Origin: an uncultured Cellvibrionales bacterium
Lineage (GTDB): Bacteria; Pseudomonadota; Gammaproteobacteria; Pseudomonadales; Cellvibrionaceae
NCBI GenBank assembly: GCA_913020115.1
Contig: CAJWBQ010000015.1
Span: 40,404 to 104,403, forward strand
Length of the DNA: 64,000 nucleotides
Direction: 5' to 3'
Position 1 is the first letter of the stretch. The number at the start of each line of letters is the position of its first letter. The notes under the pieces are model-generated. The model did no database searches, was not told the DNA's origin, and was given only the letters and a program-made list of their open reading frames with translations. This document shows, piece after piece, positions 39,316 to 48,119 of the stretch. A program made the translations under genes and the position numbers.

Positions 39316-39906
39316 ATGAGTCGTGACGGAGTAAATGAAGGGCGTCGTCGTTTTTTGACCGCAGCTACTTCGGTAGTGGGTGCAGCAGGCGCTGTGGCTG
39401 TTGCCGTACCGTTTGTAGGGTCTTGGAACCCTAGTGCCAAGGCGAAAGCCGCTGGTGCACCGGTTAAAGCGAATATCAGTAAAATTGAACCAGGTCAGAT
39501 GATTACCGTTGAGTGGCGCGGAAAGCCTGTATATGTTGTGCGTCGTACAGCTGAGACTCTTGCCAACCTGGCAAAAATGGACGACCTAGTCGCCGACCCG
39601 CAATCAGAACAACCTCAACAACCCGAATATGCCAAGAATCACCGGGCCATCAGAGAAGAACTTTTGGTGTTGCTAGGCTTGTGCACTCACTTGGGTTGCG
39701 CACCCATGTATCGCCCGGAAGTGGGTGCTGCAGACTTAGGCGGCAGCGAATGGCTGGGCGGTTTCTTCTGCCCGTGTCACGGTTCAAAATTTGATTTGGC
39801 CGGTCGTGTATATAAAGGGGTACCAGCCCCAACTAACTTGGAAGTGCCACCCCATTCTTATGATGGTGATGCAATCTTAGTTATCGGCGTGGATCAGGAG
39901 GCGTAA
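39316..39906 (+). CDS. petA: Ubiquinol-cytochrome c reductase Rieske iron-sulfur subunit
   Basis: A 196-residue Rieske protein of the bc1 complex. A twin-arginine signal-anchor (GRRRFLTAATS) leads into the membrane helix; the 2Fe-2S cluster is bound by CTHLGC and CPCHGS loops, as expected. The ATG at 39316 (GGGGGAAG upstream) gives the MSRDGVN start shared with Pseudomonas; the frame opens at 39295 but that part is unlikely to be translated. Two bases before the fused cytochrome b/c1 gene. Confidence 0.96.
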   Translation: MSRDGVNEGRRRFLTAATSVVGAAGAVAVAVPFVGSWNPSAKAKAAGAPVKANISKIEPGQMITVEWRGKPVYVVRRTAETLANLAKMDDLVADPQSEQPQQPEYAKNHRAIREELLVLLGLCTHLGCAPMYRPEVGAADLGGSEWLGGFFCPCHGSKFDLAGRVYKGVPAPTNLEVPPHSYDGDAILVIGVDQEA

Positions 39907-39907
39907 T

Positions 39908-41959
39908 ATGACAAACTGGCTGACCGGATTGTGGACTTGGGTGGATGCGCGCTTACCAGTGCAGCGTGCTTGGGACACTCACATGGCGAAGTATTATGCG
40001 CCGAAGAATTTTAACTTTTGGTACTTTTTTGGAGTACTGTCTCTCTTAGTATTGGTTAACCAACTGCTGACTGGCATTTGGCTTACCATGAGCTTTAACC
40101 CCACGGCTGAAGGGGCGTTTGCCTCAGTTGAATACATCATGCGAGATGTAGACTACGGCTGGCTCATACGCTATATGCACTCCACGGGTGCCTCAGCGTT
40201 TTTCATGGTGGTTTACCTGCACATGTTCCGCGGTTTGATGTACGGCTCTTATAAAGCGCCTCGCGAGCTGGTGTGGATCTTTGGTATGACCATATACGTA
40301 GCGCTGATGGCAGAAGCCTTCATGGGCTATGTGCTTCCATGGGGCCAAATGTCTTATTGGGGGGCTCAGGTTATTGTATCGCTGTTTGGCGCCATCCCAG
40401 TTGTGGGTGATGACCTCGTTCAGTGGATTCGTGGTGACTTCCTGATTTCAGGTGTTACTCTCAACCGCTTCTTCTCTTTGCATGTGGTAGCGTTGCCCAT
40501 CGTGCTACTGGCTCTAGTGGTTCTCCACTTGTTGGCCCTACACGAAGTGGGTTCCAACAACCCTGACGGCGTAGATATTAAAAAGCATAAAGACGAGAAT
40601 GGCATTCCCTTAGACGGTGTTGCCTTCCACCCTTACTACACGGTTCACGACCTTGTGGGTATCGCGGTGTTCTTGTTTGCATTCTGTTTTGTTATCTTCT
40701 TTATGCCAGAGATGGGCGGGTTCTTCCTTGAATACGCTAACTTTGAAGAAGCAAACAATCTGAAAACGCCGACACACATTGCGCCGGTCTGGTACTTCAC
40801 GCCGTTCTACGCGATTTTGCGGGCGATCACCTTCGATATCGGTCCAATGAACTCCAAGTTCCTAGGTTTGATTGCGATGGGTGCTGCAATTGCTATCTTG
40901 TTTGTGCTGCCTTGGTTGGACCGCAGTCCTGTTAAGTCAATGCGCTATAAAGGCAACTTTAGCCGTATTGCACTTCTGGTCTTCTCTGCTGCGTTTGTGA
41001 TTTTGGGTTACTTGGGTGTGAAATCACCGACTCCTGGTCGCACTGCACTGGCACAGATTTGCACAGTGATTTATTTCGCTTATTTCCTAGCAATGCCTTA
41101 TTGGACCACTCGCGAGAAGTGTCGTCCTGAGCCAGAGCGTGTGCAACCTAAAGGTTTGAGTGCTGGTTTGGTTTGGGGCGGGTTCATTCTGTTCTTGGCG
41201 ATGACCATCATTCCAATTAAAGCGGTGGGCGCTGAAGGTTTGTCTTGTGGCACGATTGAGTGCGACGTTATGGAGCCAGATCTCACCAATAAAGCGTCTT
41301 TGCAGCGCGGTGCGAAATATTTCACCAGCTACTGCATGGGTTGCCACTCTGCCAAATATTCTCGTTTTGGGCGCGTGGCTGACGATCTAGATATTCCTCA
41401 TGACTTAATGATGGATACTCTGGTGCAGGGCGATCAGCGCATTGGCGATTTGATGACCATTCCAATGGACTCACGTAAGTCTAAGGCCTGGTTTGGTGCA
41501 ACTCCACCAGACCTTACCTTAGTCGCGCGAGCGCGCTCTCCCGAGTGGCTCTATACTTACTTGCGTAATTTCTACGTTGATGAAACTCGTCCCACAGGTG
41601 TGAACAACAAGGTTTTTGATAAAGTTGCCATGCCTCATGTGATGATGGAGCTGCAAGGCGTGCCCGAGTGTGCTCCTGGCCCTAAGTTAGACTCACACGG
41701 TCAGGTTGAGCGCGATGACCTCGGTGAGCCAGTGATGGACGAAGCTTGTGGTAGCCTGAAGGTTGGCGCCATTAAAGGTTCAATGGACAAAGAAGAATTT
41801 GACCGTGCGACATACGACTTGGTGAATTTCCTTGAGTATGTTGCCGAGCCCATTGCTGAAACACGTAAGAGCATGGGCATTTATGTACTGTTGTTTATCT
41901 TGCTATTGTTTGTTTTCACTTATTTGCTGAACCGTGAATATTGGAAAGACGTTCACTAG
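39908..41959 (+). CDS. petBC: Fused cytochrome b/cytochrome c1 of the bc1 complex
   Basis: One uninterrupted 683-residue frame. Residues 1 to about 410 are cytochrome b: eight membrane helices, heme histidines in YMHSTGASAFFMVVYLHMF and in the LHVVALPIVLLALVVLHLL helix, and the quinol-site region. Residues about 415-435 form a hydrophobic signal-like segment ending AVGA, then cytochrome c1 with heme motif CMGCH at 476-480 and a C-terminal anchor helix (about 655-675). Pseudomonas encodes the two proteins separately; in Bradyrhizobium fbcH makes a fusion that is cleaved after export. Cleavage near the AVGA site is likely here too. It forms an operon with petA and ends at a terminator. Confidence 0.93.
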   Translation: MTNWLTGLWTWVDARLPVQRAWDTHMAKYYAPKNFNFWYFFGVLSLLVLVNQLLTGIWLTMSFNPTAEGAFASVEYIMRDVDYGWLIRYMHSTGASAFFMVVYLHMFRGLMYGSYKAPRELVWIFGMTIYVALMAEAFMGYVLPWGQMSYWGAQVIVSLFGAIPVVGDDLVQWIRGDFLISGVTLNRFFSLHVVALPIVLLALVVLHLLALHEVGSNNPDGVDIKKHKDENGIPLDGVAFHPYYTVHDLVGIAVFLFAFCFVIFFMPEMGGFFLEYANFEEANNLKTPTHIAPVWYFTPFYAILRAITFDIGPMNSKFLGLIAMGAAIAILFVLPWLDRSPVKSMRYKGNFSRIALLVFSAAFVILGYLGVKSPTPGRTALAQICTVIYFAYFLAMPYWTTREKCRPEPERVQPKGLSAGLVWGGFILFLAMTIIPIKAVGAEGLSCGTIECDVMEPDLTNKASLQRGAKYFTSYCMGCHSAKYSRFGRVADDLDIPHDLMMDTLVQGDQRIGDLMTIPMDSRKSKAWFGATPPDLTLVARARSPEWLYTYLRNFYVDETRPTGVNNKVFDKVAMPHVMMELQGVPECAPGPKLDSHGQVERDDLGEPVMDEACGSLKVGAIKGSMDKEEFDRATYDLVNFLEYVAEPIAETRKSMGIYVLLFILLLFVFTYLLNREYWKDVH

Positions 41960-41979
41960 CTAGAGCTAAATTTGAATTG

Positions 41980-42016
41980 CGGGCGGCCCTCTAGATAGGG
42001 TCGCCCGTTTGTTGTT
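41980..42016 (+). terminator. Intrinsic terminator after the bc1 operon
   Basis: CGGGCGGCCCT pairs with AGGGTCGCCCG (one G-U) around CTAGAT, followed by a T-rich stretch. Ends the petA-petBC transcript before sspA. Confidence 0.75.
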
Positions 42017-42046
42017 TTATTTGTAAATTAAATTGAGGTGGAAACC

Positions 42047-42679
42047 ATGGGTGTGGTCACTAAACGATCATCTATGACGTATTTTTCTGATGGCCGAGAT
42101 CACTACAGTCATCGTGTGCGCATTGTATTGGCGGAAAAAGGCGTATCAGTAGATGTTGTTGATGTAGATCCAAGACACAAGCCTACTGAGCTTGCCGACC
42201 TGAACCCTTACAATTCATTGCCTACTCTGGTTGACCGCGATCTGGTGTTGTATGAATCGAAGGTGATGATGGAGTACTTGGACGAGCGTTTCCCGCATCC
42301 TCCGCTGCTGCCTGTATACCCTGTAGCCAGAGCTGAAAGTCGTCTCTGGATGCACCGTATCGAAAAAGATTGGGCACCTCTAGTTGACGTTGTTTTGCAC
42401 AGCAAAAGCAAAGAAGCCGTGACTAAAGCTCGCAAAGAACTTAAGGAAAGTCTATTGGCTGTCGCGCCAATTTTTGCCGAAAAAGACTATTTCATGAGTG
42501 AAGAGTTTACCTTGGTTGATTGCTGCTTAGGGCCGATTTTATGGCGTCTTGAGTTATTGGATATCAAATTGACTAAAACCAAGCAGTCACAGCCATTGAT
42601 GGATTACATGGAGCGAATTTTTGCCCGTGACTCGTTCATTGAAAGTTTGACTGACTATGAAAGAGAAATGCGCTTTTAA
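42047..42679 (+). CDS. sspA: Stringent starvation protein A
   Basis: A 210-residue glutathione-S-transferase-fold protein that binds RNA polymerase. [20 protein letters not shown] and [23 protein letters not shown] are the N-terminal domain signatures; it lacks a catalytic GST cysteine/serine, as is normal for SspA. ATG at 42047 with GAGGTGG upstream is preferred over the GTG at 42038. Adjacent to sspB as usual, but separated from it by a terminator. Confidence 0.95.
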   Translation: MGVVTKRSSMTYFSDGRDHYSHRVRIVLAEKGVSVDVVDVDPRHKPTELADLNPYNSLPTLVDRDLVLYESKVMMEYLDERFPHPPLLPVYPVARAESRLWMHRIEKDWAPLVDVVLHSKSKEAVTKARKELKESLLAVAPIFAEKDYFMSEEFTLVDCCLGPILWRLELLDIKLTKTKQSQPLMDYMERIFARDSFIESLTDYEREMRF

Positions 42680-42709
42680 TTGAGCGCAAACTATTCTGGT
42701 TAGTTAGAT

Positions 42710-42739
42710 AAAAAGGGGTGAAGCATTCGCCCCTTTTTT
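42710..42739 (+). terminator. Intrinsic terminator after sspA
   Basis: AAAAAGGGGTG and CGCCCCTTTTTT form a compact stem with a seven-base loop and a T-run; A-runs on the other side could allow reverse use too. It would limit read-through into sspB. Confidence 0.8.
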
Positions 42740-42794
42740 ATATAGTAGCCTTGTTCAAAACCATCTATATCCGTCGGTAAAACAGCAGAACCCT

Positions 42795-43226
42795 ATGAGT
42801 ATGACATCCAGCAGGCCTTATCTTATTCGCGCGCTCTATGAGTGGATTGTGGATAATGATTGCACACCCTATATTCTTGTAGATACGCATTTCGACGGCG
42901 TTCAAGTACCGCTGGAGCACGTCAATAAAGACGGCCAAATTGTGCTTAATATTAATCCGTCTGCGGTACTCGAGCTGCAAATGGACAATGAGTATGTTGC
43001 CTTTAATGCTCGTTTTGGGGGCATTCCTACCGATATTTACGTGCCAACTCAAAGTATTTTGGGAATATATGCTCGTGAAAATGGCCAGGGTATGATTTTT
43101 GAAGTGGATACTGACTCTGAGCCAGAGCCGCCTAAACCTAAGAAGTCCAAACCGAAGCTGAAAATTGAAACCAGCAGTGCCGAACCTGCGGCTGGTAAGC
43201 GACCTAGTTTGCGAGTGGTTAAATAG
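42795..43226 (+). CDS. sspB: ClpXP specificity-enhancing factor SspB
   Basis: A 143-residue adaptor that delivers ssrA-tagged proteins to ClpXP. The substrate-binding domain (SSRPYLIRALYEWIVDN, INPSAVLELQMDNEYVAFNARF, YVPTQSILGIYARENGQGM in parts) is followed by an acidic/Pro linker and a C-terminal ClpX-binding tail ending RPSLRVVK. A second ATG at 42801 is also possible. Ribosome binding site weak. Confidence 0.95.
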   Translation: MSMTSSRPYLIRALYEWIVDNDCTPYILVDTHFDGVQVPLEHVNKDGQIVLNINPSAVLELQMDNEYVAFNARFGGIPTDIYVPTQSILGIYARENGQGMIFEVDTDSEPEPPKPKKSKPKLKIETSSAEPAAGKRPSLRVVK

Positions 43227-43387
43227 CTGGGCTTCCATAAGTGATGTATATCAACTAGAGCTCTAATAAGCGTTGGTATGAGCACGGCACACGCCTATAC
43301 TTAAATATATCTGCATATTGAGATAACACTTTTATCAATCGTGACGAGCCCAAGGCTTGTTCGCGACGAATCATCTAAGGAAGTCTT

Positions 43388-44005
43388 ATGGCCATATTGG
43401 AACACACCCTCGGAATTTTGTTGCACCCAGATCGGGAGTGGAAAGCCATTCGCAATGAGCGGCATTCATTCGCGCAAGTTTTTTTCAGTCATGTTCCATT
43501 CCTAGCGTTGATCTTCCCAATGGCAACCTACTACGGGGTTACTCAAGTGGGTTGGAGTATTGGTGACGGCAGCATCGTTAAACTCACCGCCGAAAGCGCT
43601 CTGACGCTGTGTATATTGAGCTATTTTGCGCTGATGGCGGGTGTCTATGTGTTGGGTGAGTTCATCAACTGGATGTCTCTTACCTACGGTGTTCAAGAAG
43701 ATGCAGCAACCCGTCACTACGAAGGTACTGCTTTGGCCGTTTACATCTCTACCCCAGTGCTTTTAGTGGGAGTGGTAGGTGTATATCCAGAGCTCTGGGT
43801 GAATGCAGTGGCCACGCTTATCGCCGGGTGTTATTCCATTTATCTGATATACCAAGGTATTCCGATTTTGATGAATATCTCGAAAGAGCGCGCCTTTATG
43901 TATGCCAGCTCAGTGGTAACCATCGCTTTGGTTATGATGGTTGTGGTGCGAGTTGGTACTGTGATTATCTGGGGCCTGGGAGTTGGCCCCGTTTACGTTG
44001 ATTAG
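43388..44005 (+). CDS. Yip1 family inner-membrane protein
   Basis: A 205-residue polytopic protein with about five hydrophobic segments (near residues 33-50, 75-97, 115-135, 140-160 and 170-195). The N-terminus LGILLHPDREWKAIRNER is characteristic of bacterial Yip1-domain proteins, whose role is not established. AAGGAAG precedes the ATG at good spacing. Convergent with the M48 peptidase gene, six bases apart. Confidence 0.8.
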   Translation: MAILEHTLGILLHPDREWKAIRNERHSFAQVFFSHVPFLALIFPMATYYGVTQVGWSIGDGSIVKLTAESALTLCILSYFALMAGVYVLGEFINWMSLTYGVQEDAATRHYEGTALAVYISTPVLLVGVVGVYPELWVNAVATLIAGCYSIYLIYQGIPILMNISKERAFMYASSVVTIALVMMVVVRVGTVIIWGLGVGPVYVD

Positions 44006-44011
44006 AATCCT

Positions 44012-45988
44012 TTAACGCAAACTTTGCTCTGGGAGTAGCGGTGGTACTGGGCAGTCTAAACTGTCTGCCACCGCTCTAAACAGCTCCGCCTCTTCTGCAG
44101 TAACCTTTCCATCGTGACTGATACACGCCGCCATTGCTTTCAGTAATAGCGGTTTTTGCAGTGGTTTAAGCTGCTTGAGTTGAACCACGATACCGTCAAG
44201 CTGAGGAAAGTTGATGTCTTCTACTCTCGCTAGTGACAAGTTACCCAAAGGCAGTTGGTCGCGGGCCGTGTTAAATGCCCTAAATGCGCCATCATTATCA
44301 GCGTGACCCGCGTGGGCTAGCGCTGACAATAAGCGCTCAACATGGTCTTTAAGAGACTGTAGTGACTTATTGGTGGGTGTGTTATGGGCTTGAGGCTCAA
44401 CGTTATGTCGCAGAATTCGGTAAATCGCCCACTCAAATAGCTCTACTGTTTGATCGGCCTGAATAAGCAGAACAAGGGTGCGTTTAAATACCTCATACTG
44501 TCTCTCGGACATCATTTTTATTGCGGGAATACTCAACTCAAGTATAGGCAGGCGAGTTTCTGCGGGCAGTTTTTCCATCGCCGCGCTTAGGGTTTGAGTA
44601 TATTTTACCACCGCGGGGTGAGCATTTTCTTTCAGTATTCTACGCTGCTTGTCGGCCACCACAGGGTTTTTGCTAATTAACAAATTGTAGACCAGGGCGC
44701 GGGCCGAAAATGAGTCTCTAGCGGCTTCGCGTACTGGCTTAGGCAGAGATTCAATGAGTTGGTGTGCGTAGTTTAAATGCGCGGGAGTAGGTTGCCCGAT
44801 GCTGTCGATGGCACTGGGTGTGCCCGCGGCCTGCGAAGACTCAGGGAAGTGTTGAGGGCTGGGTTTGCTGCTTGGAGATCCGCCAATGCCAGAAGTCTGT
44901 TCGCCGCCCGAAAAATTAGATTGTGAGCTTTGACTATTCGTATTGCTCGCCGAGACGTGGTCGAACTGACCTTTCCACTGAGGGTCTAGGCGCCCAATGC
45001 GATCGGCAAGTGGAGGGTGGGTCGACAGTAAGCCAAAAAAGCTGTGCACGCCCTCGCCAAAATACATGTGACTGAATTCAGCTGCATTTTCATTCTGCAG
45101 TAGAGAACCCTCTTCATACCCGCCAATTTTTTTTAAGGCGCCCGTAATGCCTGCTGGGTTTCGGGAAAACTGTACTGCAGAGGCGTCGGCCAAATATTCT
45201 CTCTGGCGACTGACCGCAGCTTTAATTAATTTGCCAAAAAACGTTCCAGCGTAGCCAATTACCATGAGAGCTGCGCCCAAACCAAAAACCCCCAGAGCTA
45301 TACCGCCGTTGTTGCGGCTGGATCGGCTGCGCCCGGCAAAGGCGCCACTTCGGAAGATAAGATAACCAATGAGGCCAATGACCAAAATGCCGTGAAGTAT
45401 GCCGACCAAGCGAATATTGAGACGCATATCCCCGTGTAATATATGGCTGAATTCATGAGCTACAACGCCCTGTAGTTCTTCTCGAGACAGAACCTCTATG
45501 CAGCCCCGGGTAACGCCTATGACTGCGTCCTGAGCTTGATAGCCTGCGGCAAAAGCATTGATGCCAGCTTCGTCTAAAAGATAGACGGGTGGCACAGGCG
45601 TGCCGGAGGCAATGGCCATCTCTTCAACCACGTTGAGTATTTTTCTTTCGTTGGCGTCTGAGCTACTTTGATTTAGGAGTTTTCCGCCCATTGATTCCGC
45701 CACAGCCTGCCCGCCACCAGAAAGCTGCGCTAACTTGTAGAGGCTTGCCAAAGCCACCACCGCTACAACACATGCGGCGACAGTGAGCAGTAACTTGGGC
45801 TCAAGGGTTTGCAATAAAATATCAACCAAGCTCTGGTCGGGAGGGTAGGTGTCGCCCGCTTGGAAAATAATAACGGCGGCGACCAAGAGAACCGTCATGG
45901 CAATAAGGCTGGCTACGGCCAAAACCAAAAATACCATCAGTCGGGTGGTATTGCGTTTAGCTTGGTCTTGGTGCTCGAAAAAATTCAT
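44012..45988 (-). CDS. Large M48 family membrane zinc metallopeptidase with TerB-like tail
   Basis: A 658-residue protein. Two membrane helices near residues 18-43 and 68-86, then an HtpX-like M48 domain with HEFSH (in VVAHEFSHILHGDM) and the third zinc ligand in QREYLADASAVQ; two more helices lie between them. After a Ser/Gly/Pro linker (about 345-395) comes a helical region, and the last 70 residues (AACISHDGKVTAEEAELFRAV) resemble a TerB fold. HtpX itself is only about 290 residues. It abuts lemA on the same strand, so the two form a LemA-peptidase operon probably concerned with membrane protein quality. Confidence 0.87.
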   Translation of the reverse strand: MNFFEHQDQAKRNTTRLMVFLVLAVASLIAMTVLLVAAVIIFQAGDTYPPDQSLVDILLQTLEPKLLLTVAACVVAVVALASLYKLAQLSGGGQAVAESMGGKLLNQSSSDANERKILNVVEEMAIASGTPVPPVYLLDEAGINAFAAGYQAQDAVIGVTRGCIEVLSREELQGVVAHEFSHILHGDMRLNIRLVGILHGILVIGLIGYLIFRSGAFAGRSRSSRNNGGIALGVFGLGAALMVIGYAGTFFGKLIKAAVSRQREYLADASAVQFSRNPAGITGALKKIGGYEEGSLLQNENAAEFSHMYFGEGVHSFFGLLSTHPPLADRIGRLDPQWKGQFDHVSASNTNSQSSQSNFSGGEQTSGIGGSPSSKPSPQHFPESSQAAGTPSAIDSIGQPTPAHLNYAHQLIESLPKPVREAARDSFSARALVYNLLISKNPVVADKQRRILKENAHPAVVKYTQTLSAAMEKLPAETRLPILELSIPAIKMMSERQYEVFKRTLVLLIQADQTVELFEWAIYRILRHNVEPQAHNTPTNKSLQSLKDHVERLLSALAHAGHADNDGAFRAFNTARDQLPLGNLSLARVEDINFPQLDGIVVQLKQLKPLQKPLLLKAMAACISHDGKVTAEEAELFRAVADSLDCPVPPLLPEQSLR

Positions 45989-46585
45989 CTAGAAGGCGAT
46001 TTTGGGTGCGGCTTGAATTTCTGCGCTGTCGGCAAATTCTAACAGAGCGGCATCTTTGCCATGACCAAACTTGGTGGCAAAAAAGTTTTGTGGAAAGCTC
46101 TGTTTGTAAGTGTTGTAAGAGGTAACGGCATCGTTAAATGCCTGTCTCGAAAATGACACCTTATTCTCAGTGCTGGTTAATTCCTCGGAGACTTGCATCA
46201 TGTTTTGGTTGGCCTTCAAATCTGGATAGGCTTCCATCACCACATTCAAACGCCCCATGGCGCTGCCTAGCAGGCCTTCTGCGCCGCTGAGCTGGCCAAT
46301 GGCCTCGGCACTGCCTGGGTCGCCCGCGGCGGCTTGTAGGCCGCTCATTGCTTGATTACGCGCGGCAATTACCGCTTCAAGTGTTTCGCTCTCATGTTTA
46401 AGGTAGCCTTTTGCGGTCTCAACCAAGTTAGGAATTAGGTCATAGCGCCTTTTTAGTTGCACCTCAATTTGTGAAAAGGCATTTTCAAAGCGATTTTTAA
46501 GGGCCACTAATTGGTTGAAAACCCCAATGACATAAAATACCAGCGCGGCAATGATTACCAAGGTCACAATGGTTGATATTTCCAT
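45989..46585 (-). CDS. lemA: LemA family protein
   Basis: A 198-residue LemA: one N-terminal membrane helix (about residues 5-23), then a helical domain with NAFSQIEVQLKRRYDLIPNLVETAKGYLKHE split around the signature, and FNDAVTSYNTYKQSFPQNF. This is the small membrane LemA family, not the GacS sensor once called LemA. Stop and start with the M48 gene are directly adjacent. Confidence 0.93.
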   Translation of the reverse strand: MEISTIVTLVIIAALVFYVIGVFNQLVALKNRFENAFSQIEVQLKRRYDLIPNLVETAKGYLKHESETLEAVIAARNQAMSGLQAAAGDPGSAEAIGQLSGAEGLLGSAMGRLNVVMEAYPDLKANQNMMQVSEELTSTENKVSFSRQAFNDAVTSYNTYKQSFPQNFFATKFGHGKDAALLEFADSAEIQAAPKIAF

Positions 46586-46704
46586 GAAAAAAATTCCTTT
46601 GAGTAAAATGATGAGACGATACTAGCATGGCCTTTATTCCATGCAACTCATATTCCGGCTAGGCCGCTGCAGATATCCACAGCGGTGGCTATTGCGCTTG
46701 CCGT

Positions 46705-46713
46705 TGCTATAAT
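46705..46713 (+). promoter_or_regulatory. Extended -10 promoter of the thiolase gene
   Basis: TGC-TATAAT is a perfect -10 hexamer with the TG extension in the lemA-thiolase divergent gap. Expected start near 46720 gives a leader of about 50 bases. The -35 region is poor. Confidence 0.6.
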
Positions 46714-46771
46714 ACGGCCAAAAATAGAATAGCCTAATTCAAATAGACCGATACGGACAAGGATACGAGCG

Positions 46772-47947
46772 ATGACTGATGCAGTAGTGATTGTGGGCAT
46801 AGCCCGCACCCCAATGGGTGGAATGCAGGGCGATTTTGCAGACGTAAGTGCCACGTTTTTAGGCTCAGCCGCGATTGCGGGTGCCCTTAAAGATGCTGGC
46901 CTTGAGGGCAGTGATGTGGACGAAGTGCTGATGGGCTGTGTATTGCCCGCCGGTGTGGGCCAAGCCCCAGCACGTCAGGCGGCTATTGGTGCAGGCGTAC
47001 CAAATAGTGTGCCTTGCACCACTGTGAATAAAGTCTGTGGCTCCGGTATGAAAACCGTGATGATGGCCTGTGATTCACTGGCGTTGGGCAACACCAATAT
47101 CGTGGTTGCCGGCGGCATGGAGAGTATGAGTAACGCTCCTTATTTGCTACCAAAGGCTCGCGGCGGCTATCGCTTGGGGCATGGAGAAGTACTTGATCAT
47201 ATGTTTATGGACGGCCTGCAAGATGCCTATGAAGGTGGTTTGATGGGGGCTTTTGGTGAGTTGTGCGCCGACAAATATGACTTCACTCGTGAGCAACAAG
47301 ACGCATTTGCCATTGAATCACTGGCGCGGGCAAACCGAGCAATTGACGAAGGCAAGTTCGATCGCGAAGTAACACCTGTGAGCTTAAAAACACGTCGTGG
47401 TGAAACTCTTGTGTCTGTCGATGAGCAGCCCGGCAAGGCCCGCCCAGAGAAAATTCCTAGCTTGAAACCCGCGTTTAAAAAGGACGGCACGGTGACGGCC
47501 GCCAATGCCAGCTCTATCTCAGATGGTGCTGCAGCCCTGGTTTTGATGCGTAAATCGGATGCCGAAGCGCGTGGCATCAAAATACTCGCAAGCATCAAAG
47601 GCCATAGTCAGCACGCTCAAGCACCCGAGTGGTTTACTACGGCCCCGGTTGGCGCAATGAACCGCTTGATTGAAAATGCAGGCTGGACGACTGATGACGT
47701 TGACCTGTTTGAAATTAACGAAGCATTTGCGGTTGTGGCCATGGCGGGGATGAAAGAACTCTCTATCCCTCATGAAAAAGTCAACGTGCACGGTGGAGCC
47801 TGTGCTTTGGGTCACCCTCTAGGTACTTCTGGTGCACGTATTATAGTGACACTCATAGCGGCCTTGGAAACCTATGGCAAATCTAAAGGTGTGGCGAGTT
47901 TGTGCATTGGTGGTGGTGAAGCAACGGCCATTGCGATTGAACGCTAA
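46772..47947 (+). CDS. Acetyl-CoA C-acetyltransferase (thiolase)
   Basis: A 391-residue thiolase. The acylated cysteine lies in VNKVCGSGMK, the conserved histidine in GGACALGHPLGTSGARI, and the second cysteine in SLCIGGGEATAIAIE, so the catalytic set is complete. Length and sequence fit the biosynthetic acetoacetyl-CoA type (AtoB/PhaA-like) rather than FadA, though this cannot be settled by eye. Single-gene transcript with its own promoter; the last codon and stop lie within a 7 bp tandem repeat. Confidence 0.92.
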   Translation: MTDAVVIVGIARTPMGGMQGDFADVSATFLGSAAIAGALKDAGLEGSDVDEVLMGCVLPAGVGQAPARQAAIGAGVPNSVPCTTVNKVCGSGMKTVMMACDSLALGNTNIVVAGGMESMSNAPYLLPKARGGYRLGHGEVLDHMFMDGLQDAYEGGLMGAFGELCADKYDFTREQQDAFAIESLARANRAIDEGKFDREVTPVSLKTRRGETLVSVDEQPGKARPEKIPSLKPAFKKDGTVTAANASSISDGAAALVLMRKSDAEARGIKILASIKGHSQHAQAPEWFTTAPVGAMNRLIENAGWTTDDVDLFEINEAFAVVAMAGMKELSIPHEKVNVHGGACALGHPLGTSGARIIVTLIAALETYGKSKGVASLCIGGGEATAIAIER

Positions 47948-47991
47948 TTGCTAATTGCTAATTGCTAATTGCTAATTGCTAATTGCTGATT
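47943..47991 (+). repeat. Heptanucleotide tandem repeat (GCTAATT)7
   Basis: Six perfect copies of GCTAATT and a seventh with one change (GCTGATT), 49 bases in all. The first unit contains the thiolase stop codon. Seven-base units are prone to slippage, but all copies after the first are downstream of the stop, so the protein would not change. Confidence 0.95.
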
Positions 47992-48004
47992 GGTTTTTAC
48001 CGAG

Positions 48005-48050
48005 AATAAAAAAGGGGATGTTCATTTAATGAAGCATCCCCTTTTTTATT
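48005..48050. terminator. Bidirectional terminator between thiolase and dolP genes
   Basis: A perfect 16 bp stem (AATAAAAAAGGGGATG with CATCCCCTTTTTTATT), whose loop is itself partly palindromic (TTCAT/ATGAA). With A-runs and T-runs on both sides it should stop the converging transcripts in both directions. Confidence 0.88.
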
Positions 48051-48119
48051 ACTTAGTTGGGCTCGTCACGAAAAGAGAAACAGAGCTACTGGCTGGTATT
48101 CTTAGCCAAGCACAAGTCA

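Noticed and set aside
41087..41347. Minus-strand open frames inside the cytochrome b/c1 gene
   Set aside because: They oppose a strongly conserved coding sequence and show no recognisable domain or ribosome binding site.
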